64,000 nucleotides of DNA from Pedobacter endophyticus. GTDB lineage: Bacteria; Bacteroidota; Bacteroidia; Sphingobacteriales; Sphingobacteriaceae. Below the pieces are notes generated by a model, which searched no databases, was not told where the DNA came from, and was given only the letters and a program-made list of their open reading frames with translations. The DNA is taken from positions 558,001-622,000 of the forward strand of contig NZ_CP064939.1 of assembly GCF_015679185.1 (NCBI RefSeq), given 5' to 3'. Positions 1 to 8,900 of this stretch are shown one piece after another (position 1 is the stretch's first letter; each line of letters opens with the position of its first letter). A program made the translations under genes and the position numbers.

Positions 1-575
1 GTAACCACCATTCGCGATTGGCCATAGTTGTTTATTTTGCCATCGGTATTGAACGAAAGATTATTGCCATTCAAAATAATATTGGCCTTGTTTACTGCTA
101 AATCTAAAGTGCCGCCAATATTTAGGGCAGCAGCCTGCGCACCTGTTGGGTTGGTGGTTTTGTAACCCGGATCGGCAATATCGCCCAAAATCACGTTGTT
201 ATAGTTTCTGTGTTCAACAAGCAGATTAATGAAATTGCTGTTGTTTCCATCAATAAAGGTTGAACTTGAAGGCATATCCGTATAAAAAGGATTGTCGCCG
301 GGATTATAAATTACAATTTTTCCGCTTCCGGTAAACGACGCTTCTTTGGCAATCCAAACGTTTTTGCTATATATTTCGAGCGTGCCGTTAATTATCCATT
401 TTGCTTGGGGGCCAAAATAAGTGTTTTCAGAAAAACGAATTTCGGTTGTTCCTGCGGCCACATTAACGTTTGAATCGTCAACCGTCATACTTCCCGCTCC
501 AGTTTGCCCATAGCTTTCTGATCCGATAATGATCAGAAAAATAAAGAGCAAAATATGTTTTATGTTCTTTTTCAT
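1..575 (-). CDS. Secreted surface protein, N-terminal part only (runs off window)
   Basis: About 191 residues are visible, starting at the ATG at 575-573 and running off the left edge with no stop. The start is an evident signal peptide: Lys-Lys, then a hydrophobic stretch LLFIFLIIIG, ending SYGQ. The rest is Asn/Gly/Ser/Thr-rich with short beta-strand patterns (for example FSENTYFGPQAKWIINGTLEI), like the beta-rich passenger regions of secreted Bacteroidota adhesins. A T9SS C-terminal sorting domain might lie outside the window; this cannot be seen. It begins 10 bp after the stop of the 856-residue gene on the same strand, so it is probably the third gene of one operon. I do not recognise a specific family. 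Confidence 0.75.
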   Translation of the reverse strand, partial: MKKNIKHILLFIFLIIIGSESYGQTGAGSMTVDDSNVNVAAGTTEIRFSENTYFGPQAKWIINGTLEIYSKNVWIAKEASFTGSGKIVIYNPGDNPFYTDMPSSSTFIDGNNSNFINLLVEHRNYNNVILGDIADPGYKTTNPTGAQAAALNIGGTLDLAVNKANIILNGNNLSFNTDGKINNYGQSRMVV

Positions 576-585
576 ATCAGCAGGT

Positions 586-3156
586 TTAGTTTTTCTTAAA
601 TTTTGCAGGAATCATCGGGTTGGTCATAATCATGCAGTTTTTAACCTGAATAATGGCCTCGTTTGTGTAAGCAACACAACCACCTGCGGAGGTAAACATC
701 GCCCTGATTTTCAAAGCATCAATATCGATTGACGCACCTGTAATATTAAGGTTGTTGCCGCCTGGGCTAATTGTGCCTGAGAAAGTGCTGTTGGTTATGG
801 GCGTCCATCCTTTGGCGCTCTTGTTATAATATTGCCATTCGACCGATGCGCCATTTGTTGCCTGAACGCTAACCGTTTTGTTGCCTTTATTGCACACGTA
901 AAAATCATCGATGTTTTGAGTAATCACCGGAACTGCATTTACCGTAATGATAAACGGAACCTTTGAACCGATACACAAAACATTATCTCTTAAAATACCT
1001 TCGGCAACATAATAGGTGTATGTTCCTGCGGCAGTGGGCGCCGGAGCGGCCGAAAGTGGCGTTGGCGTTGAGGCATCGGCAAAGTAAAATAACTGATAAC
1101 CGTTGGCCGAGCCAGTAGCAGATAGTTGATTATTTAACGGTGCTGTGCTGCCAAAGCAATAATTAATATCTTGTGCGGTTGGCTGGGTGGTTACCTTATC
1201 AATAAGCGTTTCTAGCTTGAGGTAACAATTGTCTTGTGCGCCTTCTAAAACTGCATAGTATTTGGTCGATGTTCCGTTTGCTGCTACAGCAAAATCGCCC
1301 GTTACCAAACTGCTGGTATAGCCTGTGGTACCAGGAACCTGTGCATAAAATTTAGTGCCTGCCGGATAGGCTGAAGCAATCTGCAACCGTGGTATTACAT
1401 TGCCTGTGGCCGAACAAAATGCGGCGAATTGCCTTACACCATTGGCGGTTTCACGCGGACAGTTTTTAAGTTGGGTTCCGCCTACTTTAATGTTCATTGT
1501 AAAGGGTTCTCTTATGGGGTTGCCCATGCAAGCGCCGTCGTTATAACCAATAATAAAGCTGCCGCGAACATTGCTGTTTGATATTGCGCCTTGCCCTGCG
1601 ATGTTTCCATTCAGCTCTACCGATAATTCGCAATTGCTGTTGCTCGTGGTAAGTAAGGTACAATCATCTGTTACCTTAAGCTTATATTTTAAGGTGGCTA
1701 CAATCGCCGATGGATCGGCAGGCAACGGAATAGTGCCCAGGTCCCAAACAATTTTGCCCCCCGGTGTAGCAGCTGGATCGGTACTGTACGGATGCGTCCA
1801 TGTAACGGTTCCGCCACCAAGCGCTGAGGTAGCCTTTACAAAATGAAGATTCGGTGGGATAACCACTTCAACCTTTCCGTTCTTTATCGCCTCGGTTCCC
1901 TTGTTGTACACATTTAAATCAAAATCCAATACCTGCCCCGGCGCAACGTCTCCTTGATTGGCTACGCCACTTTTAGAAACATTGAGTAACTCAACCTGTG
2001 GCACATAGGCATCAACTGCGAAAGTGATATTGAAAATGTTGTACACATCCTGAGTAGTTCCAAAACGGAACGATGTGCTTGTTTGGTTGTTGCTGATGAG
2101 CGAATTGTTTGTATTTGGTAAATCGAACATGCTAATATCGATACCATAATTGTTGGTACGATTTGGCATGCGTGTATTGCCTCCGGTATATACCGATGAA
2201 TTGAAGAAATTGCCCGCGGTGTTTCCGCCATGGGATAAAGATTGGTAGGCCGACGAATTGCGCATTTGAATCTGAAAATAATCGCCTGCAAGATCTCTAT
2301 CACCCTCGCCTGCCATCATGCCCATTCTAATATGCACGCTACCGTTTTGGCAAGCCCTGAAACCGGCAACATCTAATTGACCGTATGCTCCGCCGTTGGC
2401 ATTTTTAATGTGTGCAAAGCCATCAAAAACGGTTATATCTCTCCATTTTAAAGAGGTGTTTTCGTAAACAATTACCAGGCCCCAGCCACCGTAATAGCCA
2501 ATAACGGGATTCGAGAGATTGTCTTCGCCTTCAAAAGTGGCGATGTTTGCCACACTGTAGGTTCCTACGCCAGCATTGCGAACCAAATTGGTTACATCGT
2601 AATAGCCGGTGTACATTCCCGAAACATCAGACGAACCGTAAAAAAGATCAGTAGCTGTAATGTCGGTGTAACTTGCCATGCCCGGAGCTTTAAACTTGAT
2701 TTTCTTTTTGTTCATTCCGTCGCCGGCATTTCCGCTTTTGCTTAAAACATCGGCTGAGTTGTTATCTCCGCGACCGGCCCAGTACAAGCCTGCAAATACA
2801 ATTTTGGTGCAGGAAGAATTAAGTCCCGCTGGCAGCTTAAAATCTGCTGCTGATGAATTTCTAATGGCCGGGTTGTTCGCGTCTGCAGGCAATTTGTAAA
2901 ATTTCATTGCGCTTGAGTTGTTCTCGTCATCGCTGTAGGGATCGACAAAGGCGTTTGAGTTTCCAAGCATCGTAAAATCGCCCTGGAGGCTATACGTTTG
3001 CTTGTTCTTGAAATCGCCCGGAGCCATTGCCGATATCCGCTGCGAAAACGGAACCTTTATTGTAGCCTGTGCAAATGCCTTGTTTCCCAACAATGAGCAT
3101 ATGAGTACGATCAGGAGATTGACGCTCCACAATCGTGTTGTTGCTAAGTTTGTCAT
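586..3156 (-). CDS. Large secreted surface protein with DUF11-like and Ig-like domains
   Basis: An 856-residue secreted protein. A signal peptide covers about residues 1-30 and ends AFAQ. Residues about 115-330 form a beta-rich domain (FAGLYWAGRGDNN, GYYGGWGLVIVYE) that resembles DUF3344-like surface domains; that match is from memory. Residues about 389-515 look like a DUF11 domain (LNVSKSGVANQGDVAPGQ, then a WDLGTI-type strand), common in bacterial surface proteins. Residues about 745-845 form an Ig-like module with paired Cys (FYVCNKG and GGCVAY). No catalytic motif is seen. The gene starts 7 bp after the stop of the 1184-residue repeat protein and ends 10 bp before the next start, so the three probably share a transcript. 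A role in adhesion or extracellular matrix is inference. Confidence 0.8.
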   Translation of the reverse strand: MTNLATTRLWSVNLLIVLICSLLGNKAFAQATIKVPFSQRISAMAPGDFKNKQTYSLQGDFTMLGNSNAFVDPYSDDENNSSAMKFYKLPADANNPAIRNSSAADFKLPAGLNSSCTKIVFAGLYWAGRGDNNSADVLSKSGNAGDGMNKKKIKFKAPGMASYTDITATDLFYGSSDVSGMYTGYYDVTNLVRNAGVGTYSVANIATFEGEDNLSNPVIGYYGGWGLVIVYENTSLKWRDITVFDGFAHIKNANGGAYGQLDVAGFRACQNGSVHIRMGMMAGEGDRDLAGDYFQIQMRNSSAYQSLSHGGNTAGNFFNSSVYTGGNTRMPNRTNNYGIDISMFDLPNTNNSLISNNQTSTSFRFGTTQDVYNIFNITFAVDAYVPQVELLNVSKSGVANQGDVAPGQVLDFDLNVYNKGTEAIKNGKVEVVIPPNLHFVKATSALGGGTVTWTHPYSTDPAATPGGKIVWDLGTIPLPADPSAIVATLKYKLKVTDDCTLLTTSNSNCELSVELNGNIAGQGAISNSNVRGSFIIGYNDGACMGNPIREPFTMNIKVGGTQLKNCPRETANGVRQFAAFCSATGNVIPRLQIASAYPAGTKFYAQVPGTTGYTSSLVTGDFAVAANGTSTKYYAVLEGAQDNCYLKLETLIDKVTTQPTAQDINYCFGSTAPLNNQLSATGSANGYQLFYFADASTPTPLSAAPAPTAAGTYTYYVAEGILRDNVLCIGSKVPFIITVNAVPVITQNIDDFYVCNKGNKTVSVQATNGASVEWQYYNKSAKGWTPITNSTFSGTISPGGNNLNITGASIDIDALKIRAMFTSAGGCVAYTNEAIIQVKNCMIMTNPMIPAKFKKN

Positions 3157-3163
3157 TGTTTAT

Positions 3164-6100
3164 TTATTTAACAACAAATACAATGTTCACAAATGATGAC
3201 ATTTTGGCGTTTGCGGTAACCTTGTAGGTTAAAGTTCCATCGGCCTGTACGCTTACAATTTGTATCACCGTGTTATCAAAGTAGGTAACGTAATAATCGA
3301 GCTCTGCTGCCGTGGGTATAAATGGGATGTTGGATGTAGCTGAGCTGCGCTGCGAAGCCGGAATATTGGTAAACTGCGATTTATACTCGTTGTATAAGTT
3401 TACCGTGTAAGTAGCACCAACGGTTTCGGTATTTAACAGCATCGATGGCATGTAGAAAAACCTCGGCATTGCAGCCTTCACCACTCTCAAAATTCCATTG
3501 TCATCGGCTGCTACTATTTTATCGGTCATTGTGCCGGGTTGCAGGCCCGCAACGGCAAGGGTATTATTTGCTGTTGTTGTAATGGTGGTTGCCTGGTTTA
3601 ACTGGCCACCCAACTGTACGTTTGCATTTGCTACTGTTAAGCCGTTGTTGGCGTTTGCAACCAGTTCTCCGGCGGCATTAATGGTTACTGCCGCGTTGGT
3701 TGGCGCTTGTTTAACAACACCCAATGTTTCTATACAGGCCGTTGGCACGTTTACCTTATAATCGGTAACATTACCTGTTGTGGTGGATGCCACCGAAGTG
3801 TTTGTACCATTAGATAGTGTTGTGGTTTTCTGAGTGGCCGTAACCACTGGCGAAATATCAATTGCACCGCTTATATAGCCATTTACAATACTGGTAAGGA
3901 AGCGCCTTGTTGAATCTAAACATAATGCGTTCGAATTAATTATTTCAACTCCGTTGCCAGTAACCCCATTTACGGTTGTAGTAAGTGTATTTACGGCTGA
4001 TAGATTAGACACGGTTGTAGCAGGAATTAACGACGATTGAGGTACCCACGCTGGCGTTCCGGCATCGTCTGTAGTCATTACATTATAAGGCGCTGCGTTT
4101 GCAATTTTATTGATCGTTACCGCACCATTGGCTATTTTATCGGTGCATATACCACCAACGGCTACTTTTACATTGGCATCAACAAGGGTTGCGCCCGTTC
4201 CGGTGCCGATAACGATTGATGCATCGCCAGCAGTAAGGTTTTTGCCATTAATTACATTAGCTGCGTTTACGGCTTGATAAGTAACTGTTCCATCGGCATT
4301 TGCTGTTGCAACATCGCCTGTGGCCGCACCCGCTGCCGTTAAGTTTGTAGCGGCAACTGTTTTAAGCGCAATATCGGTTCCGGTAACGCTGCCATCGGCA
4401 ATTTTATCGCTGTTAACGGCACCGCTTTTAATATCTACAGTTACATCCTTTAATAAAGAAGTTGCACCACCTGCAGAAATTGAAAGATCGGTAGAGTTAA
4501 GCGCCTTTCCGGAAGTGATTGTAGAAACCTCGACAGATAAAGTACCATCGTTATCAATAGCAAGCCCCGAACCCGGTTTAACAGCACCAGTTGTAGTTGC
4601 GCTTGCATTGTTTACATTTACTTTGTAATCCGTTACATTTCCGGTTGTTGTGCCTGTGGCTGTGGTATTTGTGCCGTTTGATACCGTTGTGGTTTTTTGG
4701 CTTGCAGCTATGGCCGCCGACAGATCTAACGCGTTGCTTGCAACACCGTTTACCGTACTGGTTAGAGATTTGGTTGCTGCATCCATTGTTAAAACATTTG
4801 AATTAATGATTTTAACGTCCTGACCAGTTTTTCCGTTTACTGTCGTATTTAATGCGTTTGCTGATGAATTGTTGCTTACCGAAGTAACGGCAGATTGATC
4901 TACCCAGGCACCTTTAAGATCGGCACCAACAACCATTACCTGGCCTGCAGTACCGCCTTTAATCTGGTTGGCATTAAGGTTCAGTTTGGTTTCATCTACA
5001 TCAACCGAAAAGCGTTTTAGTGCTGCGCCGGCAGGTGTTCCGCCCAAAATGATCTTGTTGCTTGCTGCCGTAACATCTTCGCCAGCAATCGATGTACCCG
5101 GCATGGTGTTTGAATAACTCACATTACCCGCGGCATCAGCAACGGCAATGCGGCCATTTGTTCCGGTTCCCGCATCGAGCTTGGCGGCAGTTACTGCCTT
5201 GTTATTTATTTTTTCGGTACTGATTGCAGCATCTGCAATATCAGCAGTTTTAACTTCTCCGTCTTTAATTTTGTCGGTTGTAATGGCGTCTGCACCGATT
5301 TTACCATTAGTTACCGAAGCATCAGCAAGTTTTTCGGTAGTTATGGCTCCGTTTTTTACCTCAACCTTGTATTCCGTATTGCTGGCATTCGAAGCCGAAC
5401 TGGTCGAGCTAACTTCGGTAGTAATGCCGTTGGTCAAACTCGTAGTCAACTGATTTTTGCGTACCAGCGTTACAATGTCGATCACGTTGGCAACATGCGC
5501 TTCATCTGTATAGGTAAGCGTGTTGTCGGTAGCATTATAAACCAAACTGGTAACGGTTTCCGACTTGTTGAACAGGTTTTTAATGGTTGTATATAAATTG
5601 CCGAGGTTAACAATATTGTTTACCGCATCGCCAATTACATCGATGTTTACTTTCTCGTTTTTCTCGTTGGTGTAGGTGTAAGTACCGTCAGTATTTTTAA
5701 CCAATGTGGTAACTGTTTCGTTAGCCTGTACCAGTTGAGCGATATTGATGATTTGTTTAACACCATTAACATCAATGTAGGTAAAGTTTGCACCATCGTA
5801 AAATACATTTCCAGCGGTGTTTTTAACAATGTTCTCGATAATTTGCTTTACCGAGTTGTCGTTAGCAATCGATTGAAAATTATTGATCACTTCGGCCGGT
5901 ACATTAATAACTGTTGTTTTGCCATTTTCGGCAGTGTAGGTATAAGTGCCGTTATTGTTATTTACAAGTGTTGTTATGGTTTCGTTGTCTTTAACAATCT
6001 GCGCAATGTTGATGGTTTGCGTTACCCCGTTCTTGTCAATGTAGGTAAAGGTCTTTCCGTCGTAGTAAACATTGCCACCTGTCTTTGTTACAATGCTTTG

Positions 6101-6718
6101 AATGATTTGCCGTACCGTTGTATTATTGGCAATTTGCTCAAACTGATTGATTACATCCGCCGGAACATTTATAGTAGTTATTTTACCATCTTCAGCAGTG
6201 TAAGTATACGTGCCATTCTTATTATCGATAAGGGTTGTAATGGTTTGATTTTGTCTTACTACATCGCCCAGATTGATTACAACTGGCTTATTATCTGCAT
6301 TAAGGAATGAAATTTCGAACGTAGTCGGATTGTAGCTAATGTTTGAGGCTTTACCAGCACCCGCTAAAATCCACCTCGATCCGGTGTTGTAATAAATGCC
6401 TGGTACCACATCGGAGGTTTTGGCCGTGTTGTAAACCATCATACCTGCAACGTGGGCAGACAGCGGTGCCGAAACCATCGTACCTTCGAGTGCAATTCTG
6501 GAGAAGAGCATACCTTTGTTAGCACTTTCTAACTCAACAATGGCATCTTTGTTGGGTAAATTGGTTGTCGAAATCGAGCCATCTTTAACTTTTTGCTGAG
6601 CTACAGCACCAAATACGGTACACGTAAGCGCAAAAACTAATAGTAGCGATTTTTTTTGAGCACAAAAATTCCGGATACGGCCTCTGTTAGGAGACACACA
6701 GATTGAGATGCGTTTCAT
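3164..6718 (-). CDS. Giant repeat-containing fibre/adhesin-like secreted protein
   Basis: 1184 residues with a long n-region signal peptide ending GAVAQ at about residue 41. Residues about 55-120 match the head found in many Bacteroidota fibre-like proteins: DAIVELESANKGML, then AGMMVYNT and GIYYNTGSRWILAG. Residues about 159-246 and 247-334 are near-identical 88-residue repeats (core NGTYTYTAE, then INVPA-VIN and GNVFYDG--FTYID), and a third copy is degenerate. After that come stepwise IT-EKLADGSV-type motifs and a second duplicated block (TVNGVTGNGVEIINSN, SNGTNT, TTTGNVTDYKVNV) found twice. Such low-complexity beta repeats suit a trimeric or solenoid fibre, which is inference. It is probably the first gene of the operon reading toward position 1. 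No T9SS sorting domain was recognised at the C-terminus. Confidence 0.85.
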   Translation of the reverse strand: MKRISICVSPNRGRIRNFCAQKKSLLLVFALTCTVFGAVAQQKVKDGSISTTNLPNKDAIVELESANKGMLFSRIALEGTMVSAPLSAHVAGMMVYNTAKTSDVVPGIYYNTGSRWILAGAGKASNISYNPTTFEISFLNADNKPVVINLGDVVRQNQTITTLIDNKNGTYTYTAEDGKITTINVPADVINQFEQIANNTTVRQIIQSIVTKTGGNVYYDGKTFTYIDKNGVTQTINIAQIVKDNETITTLVNNNNGTYTYTAENGKTTVINVPAEVINNFQSIANDNSVKQIIENIVKNTAGNVFYDGANFTYIDVNGVKQIINIAQLVQANETVTTLVKNTDGTYTYTNEKNEKVNIDVIGDAVNNIVNLGNLYTTIKNLFNKSETVTSLVYNATDNTLTYTDEAHVANVIDIVTLVRKNQLTTSLTNGITTEVSSTSSASNASNTEYKVEVKNGAITTEKLADASVTNGKIGADAITTDKIKDGEVKTADIADAAISTEKINNKAVTAAKLDAGTGTNGRIAVADAAGNVSYSNTMPGTSIAGEDVTAASNKIILGGTPAGAALKRFSVDVDETKLNLNANQIKGGTAGQVMVVGADLKGAWVDQSAVTSVSNNSSANALNTTVNGKTGQDVKIINSNVLTMDAATKSLTSTVNGVASNALDLSAAIAASQKTTTVSNGTNTTATGTTTGNVTDYKVNVNNASATTTGAVKPGSGLAIDNDGTLSVEVSTITSGKALNSTDLSISAGGATSLLKDVTVDIKSGAVNSDKIADGSVTGTDIALKTVAATNLTAAGAATGDVATANADGTVTYQAVNAANVINGKNLTAGDASIVIGTGTGATLVDANVKVAVGGICTDKIANGAVTINKIANAAPYNVMTTDDAGTPAWVPQSSLIPATTVSNLSAVNTLTTTVNGVTGNGVEIINSNALCLDSTRRFLTSIVNGYISGAIDISPVVTATQKTTTLSNGTNTSVASTTTGNVTDYKVNVPTACIETLGVVKQAPTNAAVTINAAGELVANANNGLTVANANVQLGGQLNQATTITTTANNTLAVAGLQPGTMTDKIVAADDNGILRVVKAAMPRFFYMPSMLLNTETVGATYTVNLYNEYKSQFTNIPASQRSSATSNIPFIPTAAELDYYVTYFDNTVIQIVSVQADGTLTYKVTANAKMSSFVNIVFVVK

Positions 6719-7182
6719 TTTAATAAGGGATGAGTGACTAAATTTGTTTACTTGTTTTTAAAGCTTAATCCGGGAACTACTCCACAGAAACAAAGCTTTT
6801 ATATACAATTTCGATTATTAGTTTAAGTTCAATTTCCTAAGCAAGATGATTTTAGGTTAACATTTTATTAGCTACAACTCGTTAGTTAGGGGCTTAATGA
6901 AAGTATTTTAAAAATCTTTTTTAAAGGGTCGTCGGGAATACGAACCGAACAAAAACTTTATTAAATCGTATTATATATACTACAAAGTAAAGCAATATGA
7001 ATTACTTTTAACGAGCCGCTGGAAATAAAACCGAAAAAATGGCCGCTTTTTTGATATTAATCAACAAGTATCAGTTAAATTGTATTATTAGACATACATT
7101 ATTAGAGTTAATTTGAAAATTTTCCCATAAAAAAAGGTCGACCTTTTACGATTGACCTGTGGAAAAAGTTGCACTTGTTGTC
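6719..7182. other. Intergenic region, AT-rich, likely promoter region of the surface operon
   Basis: 464 bp without a gene. It is AT-rich. On the minus strand a near-consensus AAgcTTTG lies about 70 bp before the 1184-residue gene, one mismatch from TAnnTTTG, so a promoter there is only suggested. The right end holds a weak terminator-like palindrome for the Crp/Fnr gene. Nothing else was recognised. Confidence 0.5.
7127..7160 (-). terminator. Possible terminator of the Crp/Fnr gene
   Basis: On the minus strand AGGTC and GACCT flank a short loop and are followed by seven T. The same place holds the 14-bp palindrome AAAGGTCGACCTTT. It lies about 25 bp past the stop of the Crp/Fnr-type gene. 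The stem is short, so the call is tentative. Confidence 0.4.
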
Positions 7183-7797
7183 TTATATTTTAGCTCTTAT
7201 TCTGCTCAGTGTTTCTAAACGTATGGCCAAAAACGAGGCAATGTGTTTTAGCGACACGCGATTTATCAGATCTGGAAAAGAAATTAGAAAACGCTTGTAT
7301 CTTTTTTCTGCAGATGAAATTCTACATAAAAAGGCACGTTCTTCGGCAGATCGATAATATAGTTCCATCATTTTTCGGCCTACAACATTTGCCTCGGCGA
7401 AATTTTCATATAAATATTCTGAGAGAACATGTGGTATTGCAATGAGGTCTACGTCTTCTAACGCCTGCAAGTATTCTTCAGAATCGCCGTCTACCCACAA
7501 ATTTCTTATCGTTCCAACAATTTCATTCTCTTTTGCAAACCAGGTGGTAATCTCTGAGTCGCCATCTTTTATGTAGCCCCTTACCACTCCTTTTACAATG
7601 AGAAAAAGATATCTGTTCCTATCCAGCGGCGATACGAGGAATTTGTTTTTTTTATAACTGATCGGAAAAGTATGCTGATTAATACGTCGTTCGATCTCAT
7701 CGTTGAGCGGATGAAATTTCTTAAAAATTGATATCAAGGGAGAAAAATTGTTATACTTCTTCCACCTCTCTTCATCAGATAGAGTAACTGCAATCAT
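7183..7797 (-). CDS. Crp/Fnr-family transcriptional regulator
   Basis: 204 residues. Residues about 20-130 form a cyclic-nucleotide-binding-type beta roll (FPISYKKNKFLVSP, then YLFLIVKGVVRGY, then a WFAKENEIVGT segment). Residues about 165-204 are the winged-helix remnant typical of the Bacteroidota branch, ending LKHIASFLAIRLETLSRIRAKI-like (ETLSRIR is the recognition-helix signature). In this branch the effector is usually unknown and no [4Fe-4S] Cys set is present, so O2 sensing as in Fnr is unlikely. The gene stands alone between the surface operon and the TIGR02757 gene on the same strand. Target genes cannot be deduced. Confidence 0.88.
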   Translation of the reverse strand: MIAVTLSDEERWKKYNNFSPLISIFKKFHPLNDEIERRINQHTFPISYKKNKFLVSPLDRNRYLFLIVKGVVRGYIKDGDSEITTWFAKENEIVGTIRNLWVDGDSEEYLQALEDVDLIAIPHVLSEYLYENFAEANVVGRKMMELYYRSAEERAFLCRISSAEKRYKRFLISFPDLINRVSLKHIASFLAIRLETLSRIRAKI

Positions 7798-7918
7798 TTG
7801 TAATAAACTTAGGGATAGACTTTTCTGTACTGGCGCACAGAATTATATGTAATGATATGAAGATAGATTCAAAAAAAAGAATTTTGAGTTACTTTTCGTT
7901 ATAATCATTCCAAAATAG

Positions 7919-8770
7919 TTACAAAATGCCTTCAACGCCAAGTCCAAAAAGCGCAAAGTCGTACTTTACCGGATCGCCGGCATCAAACTGTTTTAAGCTT
8001 TGGGTAAGCTCAACAGCGGTGGTCCAGTCGGTTTGCTTCCGTTTAATAAGCCCAAGCAAACGACCAACCCGATCTACGTGAACATCGCAAGGACAGATCA
8101 GGCTGTCGGGTTTAATGGTTTTCCACAGGCCGAAATCAACGCCATTATTGTCTTGCCTCACCATCCACCGTAAAAACATATTCAAGCGCTTGCAAGTCGA
8201 TTTTTGCAATGGCGATGAAATGTGTTTCTTTGTGCGGTGCGGATAATCATCGAGCGAGAAAAAATAGCTTCTGAAATGATTTAACGATTGTTCTAGGGTG
8301 AAATGAAGCTCGCTTTCAAAACAAACACCCGAAGCAGGCGAACCTTCGCTCGCTAATGATGCGCTGTCGAGATAACCCGGCTGATAAATGTTTTCTTGCG
8401 GAATAAATGCATCTTCGAGGCTGTGGTATTTGGCGTAATGCGCTTTAAAAAAAGCAATAAAATAGAGCAAATCGGTATCGTTAAAGGTACGATGCTTAAA
8501 ATCCAGCAGGCCTTTTAAATCGTGATCAGTATGGTTAAGCACAAAATCGAATGGCGCATTATCCATCCGATTAAGTAAATCGCGACACTTACTGATGATG
8601 GTTTTGCGTTGCCCCCAGGCCAAAACCGCGGCTAAAAAGCCCGAAATTTCAATATCCTGTTTTTTGGTAAAAAGATGGGGAATGCACACAGGATCGTTCG
8701 CAATAAATCCCGGTTGATTGTACTGCGCTACCTTACTATCCAGAAAATTCTTCAACTCCAGAAACTGCAT
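7919..8770 (-). CDS. TIGR02757 (DUF2400) family protein
   Basis: 283 residues from the ATG at 8770 (MQFLELKNFL). A TTG seven codons earlier would extend the frame, but the ATG fits better. Family marks are a conserved N-terminal half (FIANDPVCIPHLF, FLAAVLAWGQRKTI) and a C-terminal region LFLRWMVRQDNNGVDFGLW-like followed by CPCDVHVDRV. The family is widespread in Bacteroidota and resembles helix-hairpin-helix DNA glycosylase-like folds, but its biochemical role is not established to my knowledge. The neighbours give no further hint. An array of 7-bp repeats fills the gap to the downstream-lying metB-like gene. Confidence 0.85.
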   Translation of the reverse strand: MQFLELKNFLDSKVAQYNQPGFIANDPVCIPHLFTKKQDIEISGFLAAVLAWGQRKTIISKCRDLLNRMDNAPFDFVLNHTDHDLKGLLDFKHRTFNDTDLLYFIAFFKAHYAKYHSLEDAFIPQENIYQPGYLDSASLASEGSPASGVCFESELHFTLEQSLNHFRSYFFSLDDYPHRTKKHISSPLQKSTCKRLNMFLRWMVRQDNNGVDFGLWKTIKPDSLICPCDVHVDRVGRLLGLIKRKQTDWTTAVELTQSLKQFDAGDPVKYDFALFGLGVEGIL

Positions 8771-8798
8771 TTTATAATAGATAGGAGACAATTGAGGT

Positions 8799-8900
8799 GA
8801 GATATGAGCTATAAGACAATGGATATAATGTCGCTATTCTATACACCTGGCATCTCAAATCTCATATCTCCCATCTCAAATCTCAAACCTCAAACCTCAG
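8799..8900. repeat. Heptanucleotide repeat array with an inverted arm
   Basis: From 8852 to 8900 seven back-to-back 7-bp units follow the pattern ATCTCAA/ATCTCAT/ATCTCCC/ACCTCAA. The last units overlap the final codons and stop of the cystathionine gamma-synthase-like gene. About 50 bp to the left, GAGATATGAG (8799-8808) is an exact reverse complement of CTCATATCTC (8861-8870), so the array can fold back. The same design recurs at 10064-10121. Confidence 0.8.

Noticed and set aside
5735..6310. 191-codon plus-strand frame
   Set aside because: It is antisense to the 88-residue repeats of the fibre gene and repeats with them, so it is a shadow of the real frame.
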